A stretch of 18,813 nucleotides of DNA, taken from assembly GCA_043781855.1 (NCBI GenBank), contig JAYWBB010000047.1, positions 1 through 18,813 of the forward strand, written 5' to 3'. This DNA is from Nevskia sp043781855. GTDB taxonomy: Bacteria > Pseudomonadota > Gammaproteobacteria > Nevskiales > Nevskiaceae. The first letter of the stretch is position 1, and the number at the start of each line of letters is the position of its first letter. Positions 1-7,254 of this stretch are shown piece by piece. The notes under the pieces are model-generated. The model worked only from the letters and a program-made list of their open reading frames with translations, was not told the origin of the DNA and ran no database searches. The position numbers were made by a program, and so were the translations under genes.

Positions 1-1
1 C

Positions 2-1186
2 GCACTCGTGCTGCTGTTTGCGCTACTCGGTGGCCTTGTGCTGAACCTCATGCCCTGTGTTTTTCCGGTACTGTCGATCAAGGCGATCAGCCTCGTCGAA
101 GCGCGCGGCGCCACCGCACGCAAGCAACGCGGCCATGCGCTGGCCTATACCGTTGGCGTGCTGCTGACCTTTGCCGGACTCGCTGGCCTGCTGCTGATCC
201 TGCGTGGCACCGGCAGAGCCGTCGGCTGGGGCTTCCAGCTGCAGCAGCCGGCCTTCGTCGCCGGCCTCGCCTACCTGTTCTTCGCGATGGGCCTGTCGCT
301 GTCCGGCGTCGTCGAGTTCGGTACGCGGCTCATGGGAGTCGGCCAGTCGCTCGCAAGCAGCGCCGGCTATCGCGGCTCGTTCTTCACCGGTGTGCTCGCG
401 GTCGCGGTTGCAAGTCCGTGCACGGCGCCGTTCATGGGCACCGCGCTGGGTTACGCACTGGCGCAGCCGGCCTACGTCTCGATGGCCGTATTCCTCGCGC
501 TCGGCTTCGGTCTGGCGCTGCCGTTCCTGTTGATCGGCTTCAACCCGCGTCTCGCGCGAATCCTGCCGAAACCGGGGCGGTGGATGGAAACGTTCAAGCA
601 GGTCATGGCCTTCCCGCTGTATCTGACCGCCATCTGGCTGCTCTGGGTGCTCGGCGGCCTGACCGACCGCAACGGCATGACCGTCGCGCTGTTCGGCTTC
701 GTTCTCATCGCGTTCGCACTGTGGCTCTGGAACCGTCCGGGCCGCATTGCAACCGGCCTGAAGATCGCCTCGATTGCCGCTGCGGTGGCGCTGCTGGCCA
801 GCCCGCAGGTGCGCAGCGTCTCGACTGCCAGCGCAGCGGCGAAGAGCACCGCCTACGAACCCTGGTCCGAAGATCGTCTTGCGGCACTGCGCAGCGAAGG
901 CCGCACGGTGTTCGTGAATTTCACTGCGGACTGGTGCATCACCTGCAAGGTCAACGAACACGGCTCGCTTGCGAGCGACGCGGTACGCAGGGCCTTCGCC
1001 GCAGAAAACGTGGTCTGGCTGGAAGGCGACTGGACGCGCTCCGATCCGGCGATCACCACGGCGCTGGAAAAATTCGGTCGCTCGGGCGTACCGCTGTATC
1101 TCGTCTACCCGAAGGGCGGAGAGCCGAAAGTGCTGCCGCAATTCCTGACGCCGGACCTCATCATCACAGCGCTGAAACCCTCGTAG
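2..1186 (+). CDS. DsbD/ScsB-type thiol:disulfide transporter, 5'-truncated by the window edge
   Basis: The protein passes electrons from cytoplasmic thioredoxin across the inner membrane to periplasmic thiol substrates (family knowledge). The visible part starts inside the transmembrane beta domain. Counting from the GTG at position 8, the two conserved membrane cysteines are C17 in LMPCVFPV and C138 in ASPCTAPF. Several hydrophobic helices follow, then a C-terminal thioredoxin-like domain from about residue 285 with active-site motif WCITC (C310, C313). The frame is open to the window edge, and a typical member has an N-terminal periplasmic domain, so the GTG at 8 is probably not the true start. 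The gene ends at TAG 1184-1186 and converges on the CsgG-like gene. LMPCVFPVLSIK is more like ScsB-type members than E. coli DsbD, so I give no symbol. The family call is secure. Confidence 0.9.
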   Translation, partial: ALVLLFALLGGLVLNLMPCVFPVLSIKAISLVEARGATARKQRGHALAYTVGVLLTFAGLAGLLLILRGTGRAVGWGFQLQQPAFVAGLAYLFFAMGLSLSGVVEFGTRLMGVGQSLASSAGYRGSFFTGVLAVAVASPCTAPFMGTALGYALAQPAYVSMAVFLALGFGLALPFLLIGFNPRLARILPKPGRWMETFKQVMAFPLYLTAIWLLWVLGGLTDRNGMTVALFGFVLIAFALWLWNRPGRIATGLKIASIAAAVALLASPQVRSVSTASAAAKSTAYEPWSEDRLAALRSEGRTVFVNFTADWCITCKVNEHGSLASDAVRRAFAAENVVWLEGDWTRSDPAITTALEKFGRSGVPLYLVYPKGGEPKVLPQFLTPDLIITALKPS

Positions 1187-1256
1187 GGCGCAGCGGCGCG
1201 AGCAGCATCCAATACCGCGCGCCACGCGAACACGCAGATCCCCGCGAACCGCCGGC

Positions 1257-2201
1257 TCATTTTGCCGGAGCGGCCGCTGGCGACGCGGCGGACTTCGGCG
1301 CAGCCGGTAGCGGTTTCGGCGCAGCCGGCTTTGGCGGCGGCGCAGTGGCTGCCGAAGCTGTTGCCGGCACAACCGCCGCTTCGCCCAGGGCTGTAGTCGC
1401 CCGCTTGCTCGGCCGCTGTTTCGTGATCGTGCCGATCGCCGCCGTGACCATCTTCTGCAGCGCCTGCTCGACCGGCGTGTTGCTGAAGACATTCAGCAGG
1501 CCGGGCAGCGGAATGTAGCCGATGCGACTCGTGAACAGACCCTCGAGACCGAGACCGTAGCTGGTGTTGCGGCCTTCGACGGCAGTGCTCGCGACGATGC
1601 GGCCGGTAGCCGTGTCGATGACGCGGATATCCATCGCCGCGAAGCCGCGCTTGAAGCTGAGATTGGCGATGCCGATGCCCTTCGAGAAATCCTTGCCGAG
1701 CGGAATCGGAATCGGGATCGCCACGCCGCTGACGCCGGCATCGAAGCCGGTCAGCGCGCCGACGACCAGCAGCTCCGCGCCTTCGAGTTGCTTCAGCGGG
1801 ATGCGACTTTCGTCGCCGACTTTCGCCGACTGCGCGAACTCCTGCTCGACCAGCACGTCGTTCAGCGCGTCGCGTTCGAGCACGATGAACTGACCGCTGT
1901 TGAACAGCTCGGTGACCAGCACGTCGTGGATGCCGGAGGTAATGCCGCGCGCCTCGATCTGCTCGTCCGCCTTGCGCTTGGCGTTGACGTAGCCGATCTG
2001 CCGCGCGAGCGATTTCTCGGTCGACGGATCGGTCTTGTCGATGATGCTGCCGACCGCGATGCGGTACTTCGGCCCGTCGAACTTCTCGGCCTGCGCCTGG
2101 GCGATGGTCTGGCCTTCGCCGCGCACCACTTTCGTGCCGGTACAGGCGGCCAGCAGCAGTGCTGCCAGCAGGGCCGGGATCGTCGAGTTCGATGCGCGCA
2201 T
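1257..2201 (-). CDS. CsgG/HfaB-family outer-membrane lipoprotein (downstream copy)
   Basis: This 314-residue protein begins with a lipoprotein signal: a hydrophobic stretch ending in a LAAC lipobox with Cys at residue 20. The CsgG-type domain covers roughly residues 40-265, with the family hallmarks PKYRIAVG, VLVTELFNSGQFIVLERD, LEGAELLVVGALTGF and DIRVIDTATGRIVAS. CsgG proteins form oligomeric outer-membrane secretion pores for curli, and HfaB is the holdfast-anchor relative. The C-terminal ~45 residues are an Ala/Pro/Lys-rich low-complexity tail that the family does not usually need. It is the second gene of a pair: 54 bases separate it from the stop of its upstream paralogue. I see no strong Shine-Dalgarno sequence before ATG 2201-2199. 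There is no csgA/B/E/F nearby, so the substrate is unknown and curli export should not be assumed. Confidence 0.85.
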   Translation of the reverse strand: MRASNSTIPALLAALLLAACTGTKVVRGEGQTIAQAQAEKFDGPKYRIAVGSIIDKTDPSTEKSLARQIGYVNAKRKADEQIEARGITSGIHDVLVTELFNSGQFIVLERDALNDVLVEQEFAQSAKVGDESRIPLKQLEGAELLVVGALTGFDAGVSGVAIPIPIPLGKDFSKGIGIANLSFKRGFAAMDIRVIDTATGRIVASTAVEGRNTSYGLGLEGLFTSRIGYIPLPGLLNVFSNTPVEQALQKMVTAAIGTITKQRPSKRATTALGEAAVVPATASAATAPPPKPAAPKPLPAAPKSAASPAAAPAK

Positions 2202-2255
2202 GAAGCGAACGCCACGCGCCGCGCCGTGATGCGACGGTCGGCGCGCGACTCCGGT

Positions 2256-2924
2256 CTAACCGAGCTTCGTTGCGACGATATGGTTGACCGCCGCCTCGAT
2301 GCAGTTGCGCAGCGCGGTTTCCATCGGCGTCTTCGAGAACGCGCCGAGGCCGATCGGCAGGTCCGGGCCAGTGAACACGAGGCCGATGCCGTTGTTGGCC
2401 GAGGTGCCGTCGACCGTCGTGGCGTTGACCACGCGGCCGGTCGCGGCGTCGATGATGCGGATGTTGATGGTCACGCAGGCCTGCTTGGTCGAGGCGATGA
2501 TGATCGAGCCACCCTTGCAGTTCGGCTCGAACGCCGTGACCGTGCCGCGAATCAGCAGCTGTGCGCCTTCGAGCTGGCCGATCGGCGCAGCGGTTTCCTT
2601 CTTGAAGCGGCCGGAGTTGGCGAGGTCCTGCTCGGCCGTGACCTCGTTCAGATGCTCGCGTTCGAGCACGATGAAGCGATTGGTATTGAACAGCGCGTTC
2701 GCGAGCATGTCGGCCATGCCGTCGCCGATGTTGCTGCGCTTGGCGGCCTTGTAATCGAAGGCGCTGATCGCGATGCGGTATTTGGGTCCGTTGACCGGCT
2801 CGCGCTGGGCTTCGTAAATCGACGGCCCGCCGCTGGAGCTGACGACGGTGGCGGTGCTGGTGCAGCCGGCGAGTGCGGCAAGGCCGACGACGGCAAGCGA
2901 GACGAAGAAAGTTGAATGGCGCAT
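2256..2924 (-). CDS. CsgG/HfaB-family outer-membrane lipoprotein (upstream copy)
   Basis: This 222-residue lipoprotein is a paralogue of the gene just downstream. I chose ATG 2924-2922 over the longer frame to 2975 because GGGAG lies 7 bases before it and because it places a signal peptide at the N-terminus, with a LAGC lipobox and Cys at residue 21. CsgG-type features run through the rest: GPKYRIAISAF, NALFNTNRFIVLERE, LEGAQLLIRGTVTAF and IRIIDAATGRVVNAT. The domain is compact and lacks the Ala/Pro tail of its partner. Unusually it has extra cysteines in the middle (NCKGG and TKQACV) and near the C-terminus. It is first in the two-gene unit and is divergent from the isoaspartyl peptidase gene. 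A role in export or in an envelope complex is inferred from the family only. Confidence 0.83.
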   Translation of the reverse strand: MRHSTFFVSLAVVGLAALAGCTSTATVVSSSGGPSIYEAQREPVNGPKYRIAISAFDYKAAKRSNIGDGMADMLANALFNTNRFIVLEREHLNEVTAEQDLANSGRFKKETAAPIGQLEGAQLLIRGTVTAFEPNCKGGSIIIASTKQACVTINIRIIDAATGRVVNATTVDGTSANNGIGLVFTGPDLPIGLGAFSKTPMETALRNCIEAAVNHIVATKLG

Positions 2925-3063
2925 GGCAACACTCCCGGGAGGATTTTCTCGACATGGCGTCGGCCGCGCCGACACTACGCAAGGCTTCTGAACGCTAGCT
3001 TAACAGTGCGCCGTACCCGGGCGGGGCCGTCCGCACGCCAGCGATTCAGGCACCATCCACGCC

Positions 3064-4035
3064 ATGAAAACCTCGACAAATTCCGATCCCGCCCGCGTCC
3101 GCTTCGCCTTGCATGGCGGCGCTGGCGATCTTCCCGCCCATGCCGGTGCGCAGACCGAACAACGCGACGCACTGCTTCGCATCGCCACCGAGGGAGCCGG
3201 CCTGCTGCATGCGGGTGCTAGCGCCCTCGACGCGGTGACACTCGCGGTCGAACGGCTCGAACAATGTCCGCTGTTCAACGCCGGCATCGGCGCGGTGCTG
3301 AACCGCAACGGCCAGCCCGAGCTCGATGCCTCGATCATGAGCGGCGAGGATCGCGCCTGTGGCGCGGTAGCCGGCATCGCGCGCGTGCAAAGCCCGGTGC
3401 GCCTGGCGCGCGCGATCATGGAACGAACGCCGCACGTGTTCTTCGCCGGCGTCGGCGCAGAGCAGCTCGCAGAGCAACTTGGCTTGCCGATGGTCACGCC
3501 CGAATACTTCATCACGCCGCTACGCCGGCAGCAGTTGGCGACGGCGATGAAGACCGGCGCAATCGTGCTCGATCACGACGCGTCTTTCGTCGAGACCGAC
3601 AGCGCGGCTTTCGGTACCGTCGGCGCCGTGGCGCGGGATGCGCAGGGCCATCTCGCCGCCGCAACTTCCACGGGCGGCCTGACCAACAAGCTGCCGGGCA
3701 GAGTCGGCGACACGCCGATCGTCGGCGTCGGTACTTTCGCCGACGACACCAGCTGCGCGATTTCCTGCACAGGTACCGGCGAAGCCTTCATCCGCGCGGT
3801 CTTCGCCCATGCGGTGCACGCGCGCGTCGCCGACAGTGGCTGGACGCTGGCGCGCGCCTGCGCCGGAGGGCTCGACACCGTTGCCCGCTACAACGGCCGC
3901 GGCGGCTGCATCGCGATCGGCGCCGACGGCAGCCTCGTCACCGCATTCAACTCGCAGGCGCTGTACCGCGCGTGGATCGGGGCGGACGGTGTGCCGCGCG
4001 TCGCGATCCACTCCGACGACGCGGCACAGTCATAA
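3064..4035 (+). CDS. iaaA: Isoaspartyl peptidase / plant-type L-asparaginase (Ntn hydrolase)
   Basis: The enzyme hydrolyses isoaspartyl dipeptides and asparagine. It is made as a precursor that cleaves itself into two subunits, freeing an N-terminal threonine nucleophile (family knowledge). At 323 residues the length is normal. The opening strand RFALHGGAGD is typical. The nucleophile is T185 in FGTVGAV, followed by the substrate-binding stretch ATSTGGLTNKLPGRVGD and the glycine motif CTGTGE. The region before T185 (about 150-184) is the usual variable linker. ATG 3064 gives the correct family N-terminus, although the upstream sequence has no clear Shine-Dalgarno site. There is no signal peptide, so it is probably cytoplasmic. 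It stops at TAA 4033-4035, immediately before an amidohydrolase remnant. Confidence 0.93.
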   Translation: MKTSTNSDPARVRFALHGGAGDLPAHAGAQTEQRDALLRIATEGAGLLHAGASALDAVTLAVERLEQCPLFNAGIGAVLNRNGQPELDASIMSGEDRACGAVAGIARVQSPVRLARAIMERTPHVFFAGVGAEQLAEQLGLPMVTPEYFITPLRRQQLATAMKTGAIVLDHDASFVETDSAAFGTVGAVARDAQGHLAAATSTGGLTNKLPGRVGDTPIVGVGTFADDTSCAISCTGTGEAFIRAVFAHAVHARVADSGWTLARACAGGLDTVARYNGRGGCIAIGADGSLVTAFNSQALYRAWIGADGVPRVAIHSDDAAQS

Positions 4036-4065
4036 TCCGGGCATTCAGTCATTCGGTGAACTCCT

Positions 4066-4315
4066 CGCAGCGCACGGTGACAATGCGGTGGAATTCGCCT
4101 ACATGGTCAAAGCCGGCATGCCGCTGCAGGACGCGACTCGCGCGACGACGCCGAACGCCGCGCAACTGCTCGATCAGTCGAACCGGCTCGGATCGGTCGA
4201 GTCAGGCTTTGCCGCCGATCTGGTTGCGGTCGAGGGCGATCCGCTGCGCGACATCGCGCTGCTGCAGCAGGTGAAGTTCGTAATGAAGGACGGCGTCGTT
4301 TACAAGAAACCGTGA
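4066..4315 (+). pseudogene. C-terminal remnant of an imidazolonepropionase-like amidohydrolase
   Basis: Starting about 30 bases after the peptidase stop codon, one frame encodes roughly 83 residues typical of the C-terminal end of metal-dependent amidohydrolases: HGDNAVEFAYMVKAGM, then ATTPNAAQLL, RLGSVESGFAADLVAVEGD and a closing FVMKDGVVYKKP. In an intact protein this follows the metal-ligand GTDA segment and about 300 upstream residues. None of these is present: the upstream DNA is the intact asparaginase in another frame. Similarity fades upstream of HGDNA, so the junction lies near 4035-4068. An internal ATG at 4103 could start a 71-codon peptide, but it would have no catalytic residues. 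The stop, TGA 4313-4315, is four bases from the stop of the convergent cyclase gene. I read it as debris left by a deletion or rearrangement. Confidence 0.75.
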
Positions 4316-4319
4316 GGCC

Positions 4320-5318
4320 TCAGGCGGCGGGCAACGCGTAGAGGTCGACGGGTTCTGCGAAGCCCTTGACGGCCAGCGGCGCGCGCGGCTCGAGCGTCTG
4401 TTCGCCGGCCTGTTCGCGGGTACGGCCGTCGATCAGAATTTCGCCGTCGAGGGCCTGTTCGCAGAGCCGCGAAGCCAGATTCACCGCCGGGCCGACCGCC
4501 GTGTATTCGAGCCGCGAGGCCGAGCCGATCACGCCCACGGTCACGAAACCGCTGGCCACTCCGATGCCGATGCCGAGCCGATGGCTCTCGCTGCTCCACT
4601 GTTCGGTGACGCCGCGCGCGTCTGTGCGCACACCGTGCGCCAGGCGCAGCCCGACCGCCGAGTGGTCCGGCATCGGGATCGGTGCGCCGACAAGGATCAG
4701 AATGCCGTCGCCAGCGTAGTCCTTGATCGTGCCACCGAACTTGCCGACGACAGCGCCGACCGCATCGTAGTAATCACTCAGCACCTGGATCACGCGCGAA
4801 CTCGGGTGGGCTAGAGCGTAGGCGGTGAAGCCGCGCAGATCGCTGACCACGACGGTGATCTCGAGATAGTTCTGCTCCATCGCGCTTTTCATGCCGCGGT
4901 CGCGCACCAGCTCGGCAACCTGCGAGGACAGGAAGCGCGACATGAATTGTCCGCGCTGCCCTTGCAGCACGTGGTAGTGCACGCCACCGATCAGCGTGAT
5001 CATCTCGCCGATCTGCACGCTGATCGCGCCGGCATCGAGGCTGAGCACGAAGCCGGCGGTGAAAAACGGCACACCCATCGCCAGCGCCAGCACGCGGATG
5101 GTTTCCGGCCGTTCCGGACGACGGCGCAGCAGCAGCAGTGTCGACAGAATGCCGGTCAGCATTGCGAACAGAATCGGCGCGGCGAACAGCCAGAAACCCG
5201 GGCGCGAGAACGCTTCGGGATTGCTCGCGGCGAACAGGAAGTCACGCGCGCGCCGGTCGGGTTCCGCGATCGCGAACACGCTGTACAGGATGCCCGCAGC
5301 CTGGCCGAGACGCAGCAT
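4320..5318 (-). CDS. Class III adenylate cyclase: second membrane segment and catalytic domain
   Basis: The enzyme makes cAMP from ATP. This frame carries a membrane segment (about residues 42-115 counted from ATG 5318) and a complete class III nucleotidyl cyclase domain (about 145-330). Metal-binding aspartates are D160 in VVVSDLRGFT and D204 in DYAGDG. The purine-selecting lysine is probably K199 in GGTIKDYAGDG. The substrate and transition-state segment is LEYTAVGPAVNLASRL; Thr where many members have Asp suggests the class IIIb subtype. ATG 5318 sits inside the expected membrane region and is probably not the true start. The frame stays open upstream through ALDTRGGDW, and the missing N-terminus is in another frame at 5360-5613. 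Removing one base would give a 430-residue protein. Whether this part is translated alone is unknown. Confidence 0.8.
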   Translation of the reverse strand: MLRLGQAAGILYSVFAIAEPDRRARDFLFAASNPEAFSRPGFWLFAAPILFAMLTGILSTLLLLRRRPERPETIRVLALAMGVPFFTAGFVLSLDAGAISVQIGEMITLIGGVHYHVLQGQRGQFMSRFLSSQVAELVRDRGMKSAMEQNYLEITVVVSDLRGFTAYALAHPSSRVIQVLSDYYDAVGAVVGKFGGTIKDYAGDGILILVGAPIPMPDHSAVGLRLAHGVRTDARGVTEQWSSESHRLGIGIGVASGFVTVGVIGSASRLEYTAVGPAVNLASRLCEQALDGEILIDGRTREQAGEQTLEPRAPLAVKGFAEPVDLYALPAA

Positions 5319-5613
5319 CCAGTCGCCGCCACGCGTGTCCAGGGCGCGTCGGAACGGTGCGGCGCACCCGCAACAGCCATTCGAGCACGCTGATGATCGC
5401 TACCGACTCCGGAATCGCCAGCCAGCCAGCCAGGACCGGTCCGTTCTCGGAATGGCGCAGGAATTCGACGTTGAGGAAGATCGAAATCCCGACGAAGGCC
5501 AGTGCCGTGGCCAGCGCGCGTGAGGTCGGCGAGTCGCGGTCGGCCGAGAGAAACGCCAGACCCATGCCGAGCGCAACCAGCGATACCAGAACCTGCGGAA
5601 CGATCGAATTCAT
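5242..5613 (-). pseudogene. N-terminal membrane part of the adenylate cyclase, out of frame with the catalytic part
   Basis: From ATG 5613-5611 this frame encodes a hydrophobic N-terminus: MNSIVPQVLVSLVALGMG, a second helix around ALATALAFVGISIFLNVEF, and a third ending EWLLRVRRTVPT. After that it turns into arginine/proline-rich sequence without family character and stops at 5242. The proper continuation, LDTRGGDWMLRLGQ, lies in the frame of the catalytic ORF. The switch maps to about 5341-5351. Deleting one G from the GGG at 5342-5344 (CCC on the coding strand) would read PTRLDTRGGDW through one continuous 430-codon protein. This is either a real frameshift that separates the membrane anchor from the catalytic domain or a single-base sequence error. 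The upstream TTG at 5631 is a less likely start. Confidence 0.65.
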
Positions 5614-5801
5614 GCCGATCGCATTATGCAAGAGTGGCGGCGACCGGTTGCGCAGGCATTCCGTTTGTCCGTCAATTCAGACCGTTCGTTTTCTCTGCTT
5701 CAGCGCGGCTTTCCGCCTGCCGGCCCCGCGTCTGCCGATTGTCGGCAGTGCCCGCCGGCCGCCGACGCGCGTCCGAGTATCGCAAAACATACGAGGGCCC
5801 A

Positions 5802-7112
5802 ATGCACAGCATTTACGACACCGCTCCGGTCATCGCTTCGTACGTCGTCGCGACCGCAGCGTCGTACGGCGCATTGGACCTGGGCCGGCGTCTCGCCTTC
5901 TTCGAAGGTGTCCGTCGGCGCCTCTGGCTGATCGGCGGCGCGGTTGCGATGGGTACCGGCCTGTGGTCGACGCAGTTCGTCGGCATGAATGCCTTCCGCG
6001 CGTCGATGATATTTAGTGACGACCTCGGCCTTGCCGTGCTGTCCTGGATGGCTGGCTGCGCCGTGGCGCTGCTCGCGCTGCTGGCGCTTGCGCGGGTTCT
6101 CCTCGGCTACAGCAGGATCGCCGTTGGCAGCCTGATGATCGGCCTCGGCATCTGCGTCATGCATTACGCCGGCCTGTCTGCGCTGCGGCTGGCGCCAGCC
6201 CCCGTTTACGGTCTCGGCCTGCTCGCGGGTTCGGCGCTGGTCGCCGTCGCCGCGCCAGCCGCAGCCTTGCTCATCATTTTCGATCTCGGCGGCCGGTGGA
6301 AAGCACGCCCGATCGCGGCCAGGCTGGCGGCGGCAGCGGCCATGGGCGCGGCGATCTGCGGCCAGCACTACACGGCCATGGCGGCGGCCCGGATCGGCGC
6401 CGACGCGCACAGCGCCGCCGACACGCTTCTCGGCAGCAACTGGACAGGCCTGCCGCTGGCGCTGATCATCTGCTTGATGCTTGGTTTTACCGTCTGGTTG
6501 TCGATATTCGATCTGAAAGCCATCGGCGAACGCGAACGCCTCGCACGCATCCGAATCCGCGTCCGTGTCTGCACGGAAGCCGAGCGCGTCCACAGGCTCA
6601 CTTGCCACGACAGCGCCACCGGTCTGCCGAACCGCGCCCTTTTCACCGAGAAACTGCGGAAGCAGCTGGTTGACGTGCGTCATACGCCGTCAGTGCCGGT
6701 CGGTCTGGTCTACGCGGAACTGCGCGGCTATCGCCTGCTGATCGAACAGTACGGTCAGGAGCGCATGAACCGAATCCTGAAAACGCTGGCGCAGCAGCTT
6801 TCGCGCCAGCTCCAGAACGGCGAACTGCTCGCACGCCTCTCCCACGACGGACTGATCCTGTTCGCGCGCGAATGCGGCGAACGCAACACCGAAGCCACGA
6901 CCAGCACCCTGCGCGCGCTGCTCAGCACGCCGCTGCACGACGCCGGCGAGTCATTCCGCTTTTCCTGGGGCATCGGCTCCAGCCGCTTTCCCGATCACGG
7001 CAATTCGGCGCCGACCCTGATCCGCGCCGCGATGAAAATCCAGAGCCACATCGGCATGGAGGCGCCGCCTCCGGCGGCAGCCACCGCGCCGCGTTACGCT
7101 ATGGCTTCCTGA
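5802..7112 (+). CDS. MHYT-domain membrane sensor with degenerate GGDEF domain
   Basis: This 436-residue protein has an N-terminal seven-helix MHYT sensor (about 8-240), thought from the family to bind a metal and sense a diatomic gas or similar ligand, and a C-terminal GGDEF-type domain (about 265-415). ATG 5802 was chosen because GAGGG lies 4 bases upstream and the MHYT domain starts at once; the frame further upstream is intergenic. The second motif, MHYAG (120-124), is canonical. The first is TQFVGM (57-62) and the third QHYTAM (188-193), so both depart from the consensus. The GGDEF domain keeps the DSATGLPNRALF entry motif, but its active-site turn is SHDGL (347-351). Diguanylate cyclase activity is therefore unlikely. 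There is no EAL domain. The gene is divergent from the adenylate cyclase and is followed by an intrinsic terminator. Confidence 0.87.
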   Translation: MHSIYDTAPVIASYVVATAASYGALDLGRRLAFFEGVRRRLWLIGGAVAMGTGLWSTQFVGMNAFRASMIFSDDLGLAVLSWMAGCAVALLALLALARVLLGYSRIAVGSLMIGLGICVMHYAGLSALRLAPAPVYGLGLLAGSALVAVAAPAAALLIIFDLGGRWKARPIAARLAAAAAMGAAICGQHYTAMAAARIGADAHSAADTLLGSNWTGLPLALIICLMLGFTVWLSIFDLKAIGERERLARIRIRVRVCTEAERVHRLTCHDSATGLPNRALFTEKLRKQLVDVRHTPSVPVGLVYAELRGYRLLIEQYGQERMNRILKTLAQQLSRQLQNGELLARLSHDGLILFARECGERNTEATTSTLRALLSTPLHDAGESFRFSWGIGSSRFPDHGNSAPTLIRAAMKIQSHIGMEAPPPAAATAPRYAMAS

Positions 7113-7177
7113 GATTGACCGATGGGCGAGCGTCCACCGCGACGACGCCAAGGTTTCACCACCGACCCTGAGCCTTG

Positions 7178-7215
7178 GGCCGCGACGAGCTAAACCTCCC
7201 GCGGCCTCTTTTTTT
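7178..7215 (+). terminator. Rho-independent terminator of the MHYT-GGDEF gene
   Basis: A perfect 7-bp G+C-only stem, GGCCGCG (7178-7184) with CGCGGCC (7200-7206), and a 15-base loop, is followed after TC by seven T residues (7209-7215). It lies 65 bases after the MHYT-GGDEF stop and points in the same direction. The opposite strand has no U-tract in the right place, so it should not terminate the convergent antiporter gene. Confidence 0.8.
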
Positions 7216-7254
7216 GGGCAGCGCTCGGCGGTTTCGAGGAGGACTTCGGGGCGG

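Noticed and set aside
23..1492. Long minus-strand open frame over the DsbD-like gene (489 codons)
   Set aside because: It is arginine-rich sequence without family features, antisense to a clear DsbD-type protein; an open shadow frame caused by high G+C content.
1788..2915. Plus-strand open frame of 375 codons over the CsgG-like pair
   Set aside because: It is antisense to both CsgG-like genes, shows no domain, and is rich in charged residues typical of shadow frames.
4320..4599. Separate short minus-strand ORF at the end of the cyclase
   Set aside because: It is an alternate frame of the catalytic domain and does not explain the frameshift, which maps near 5345.
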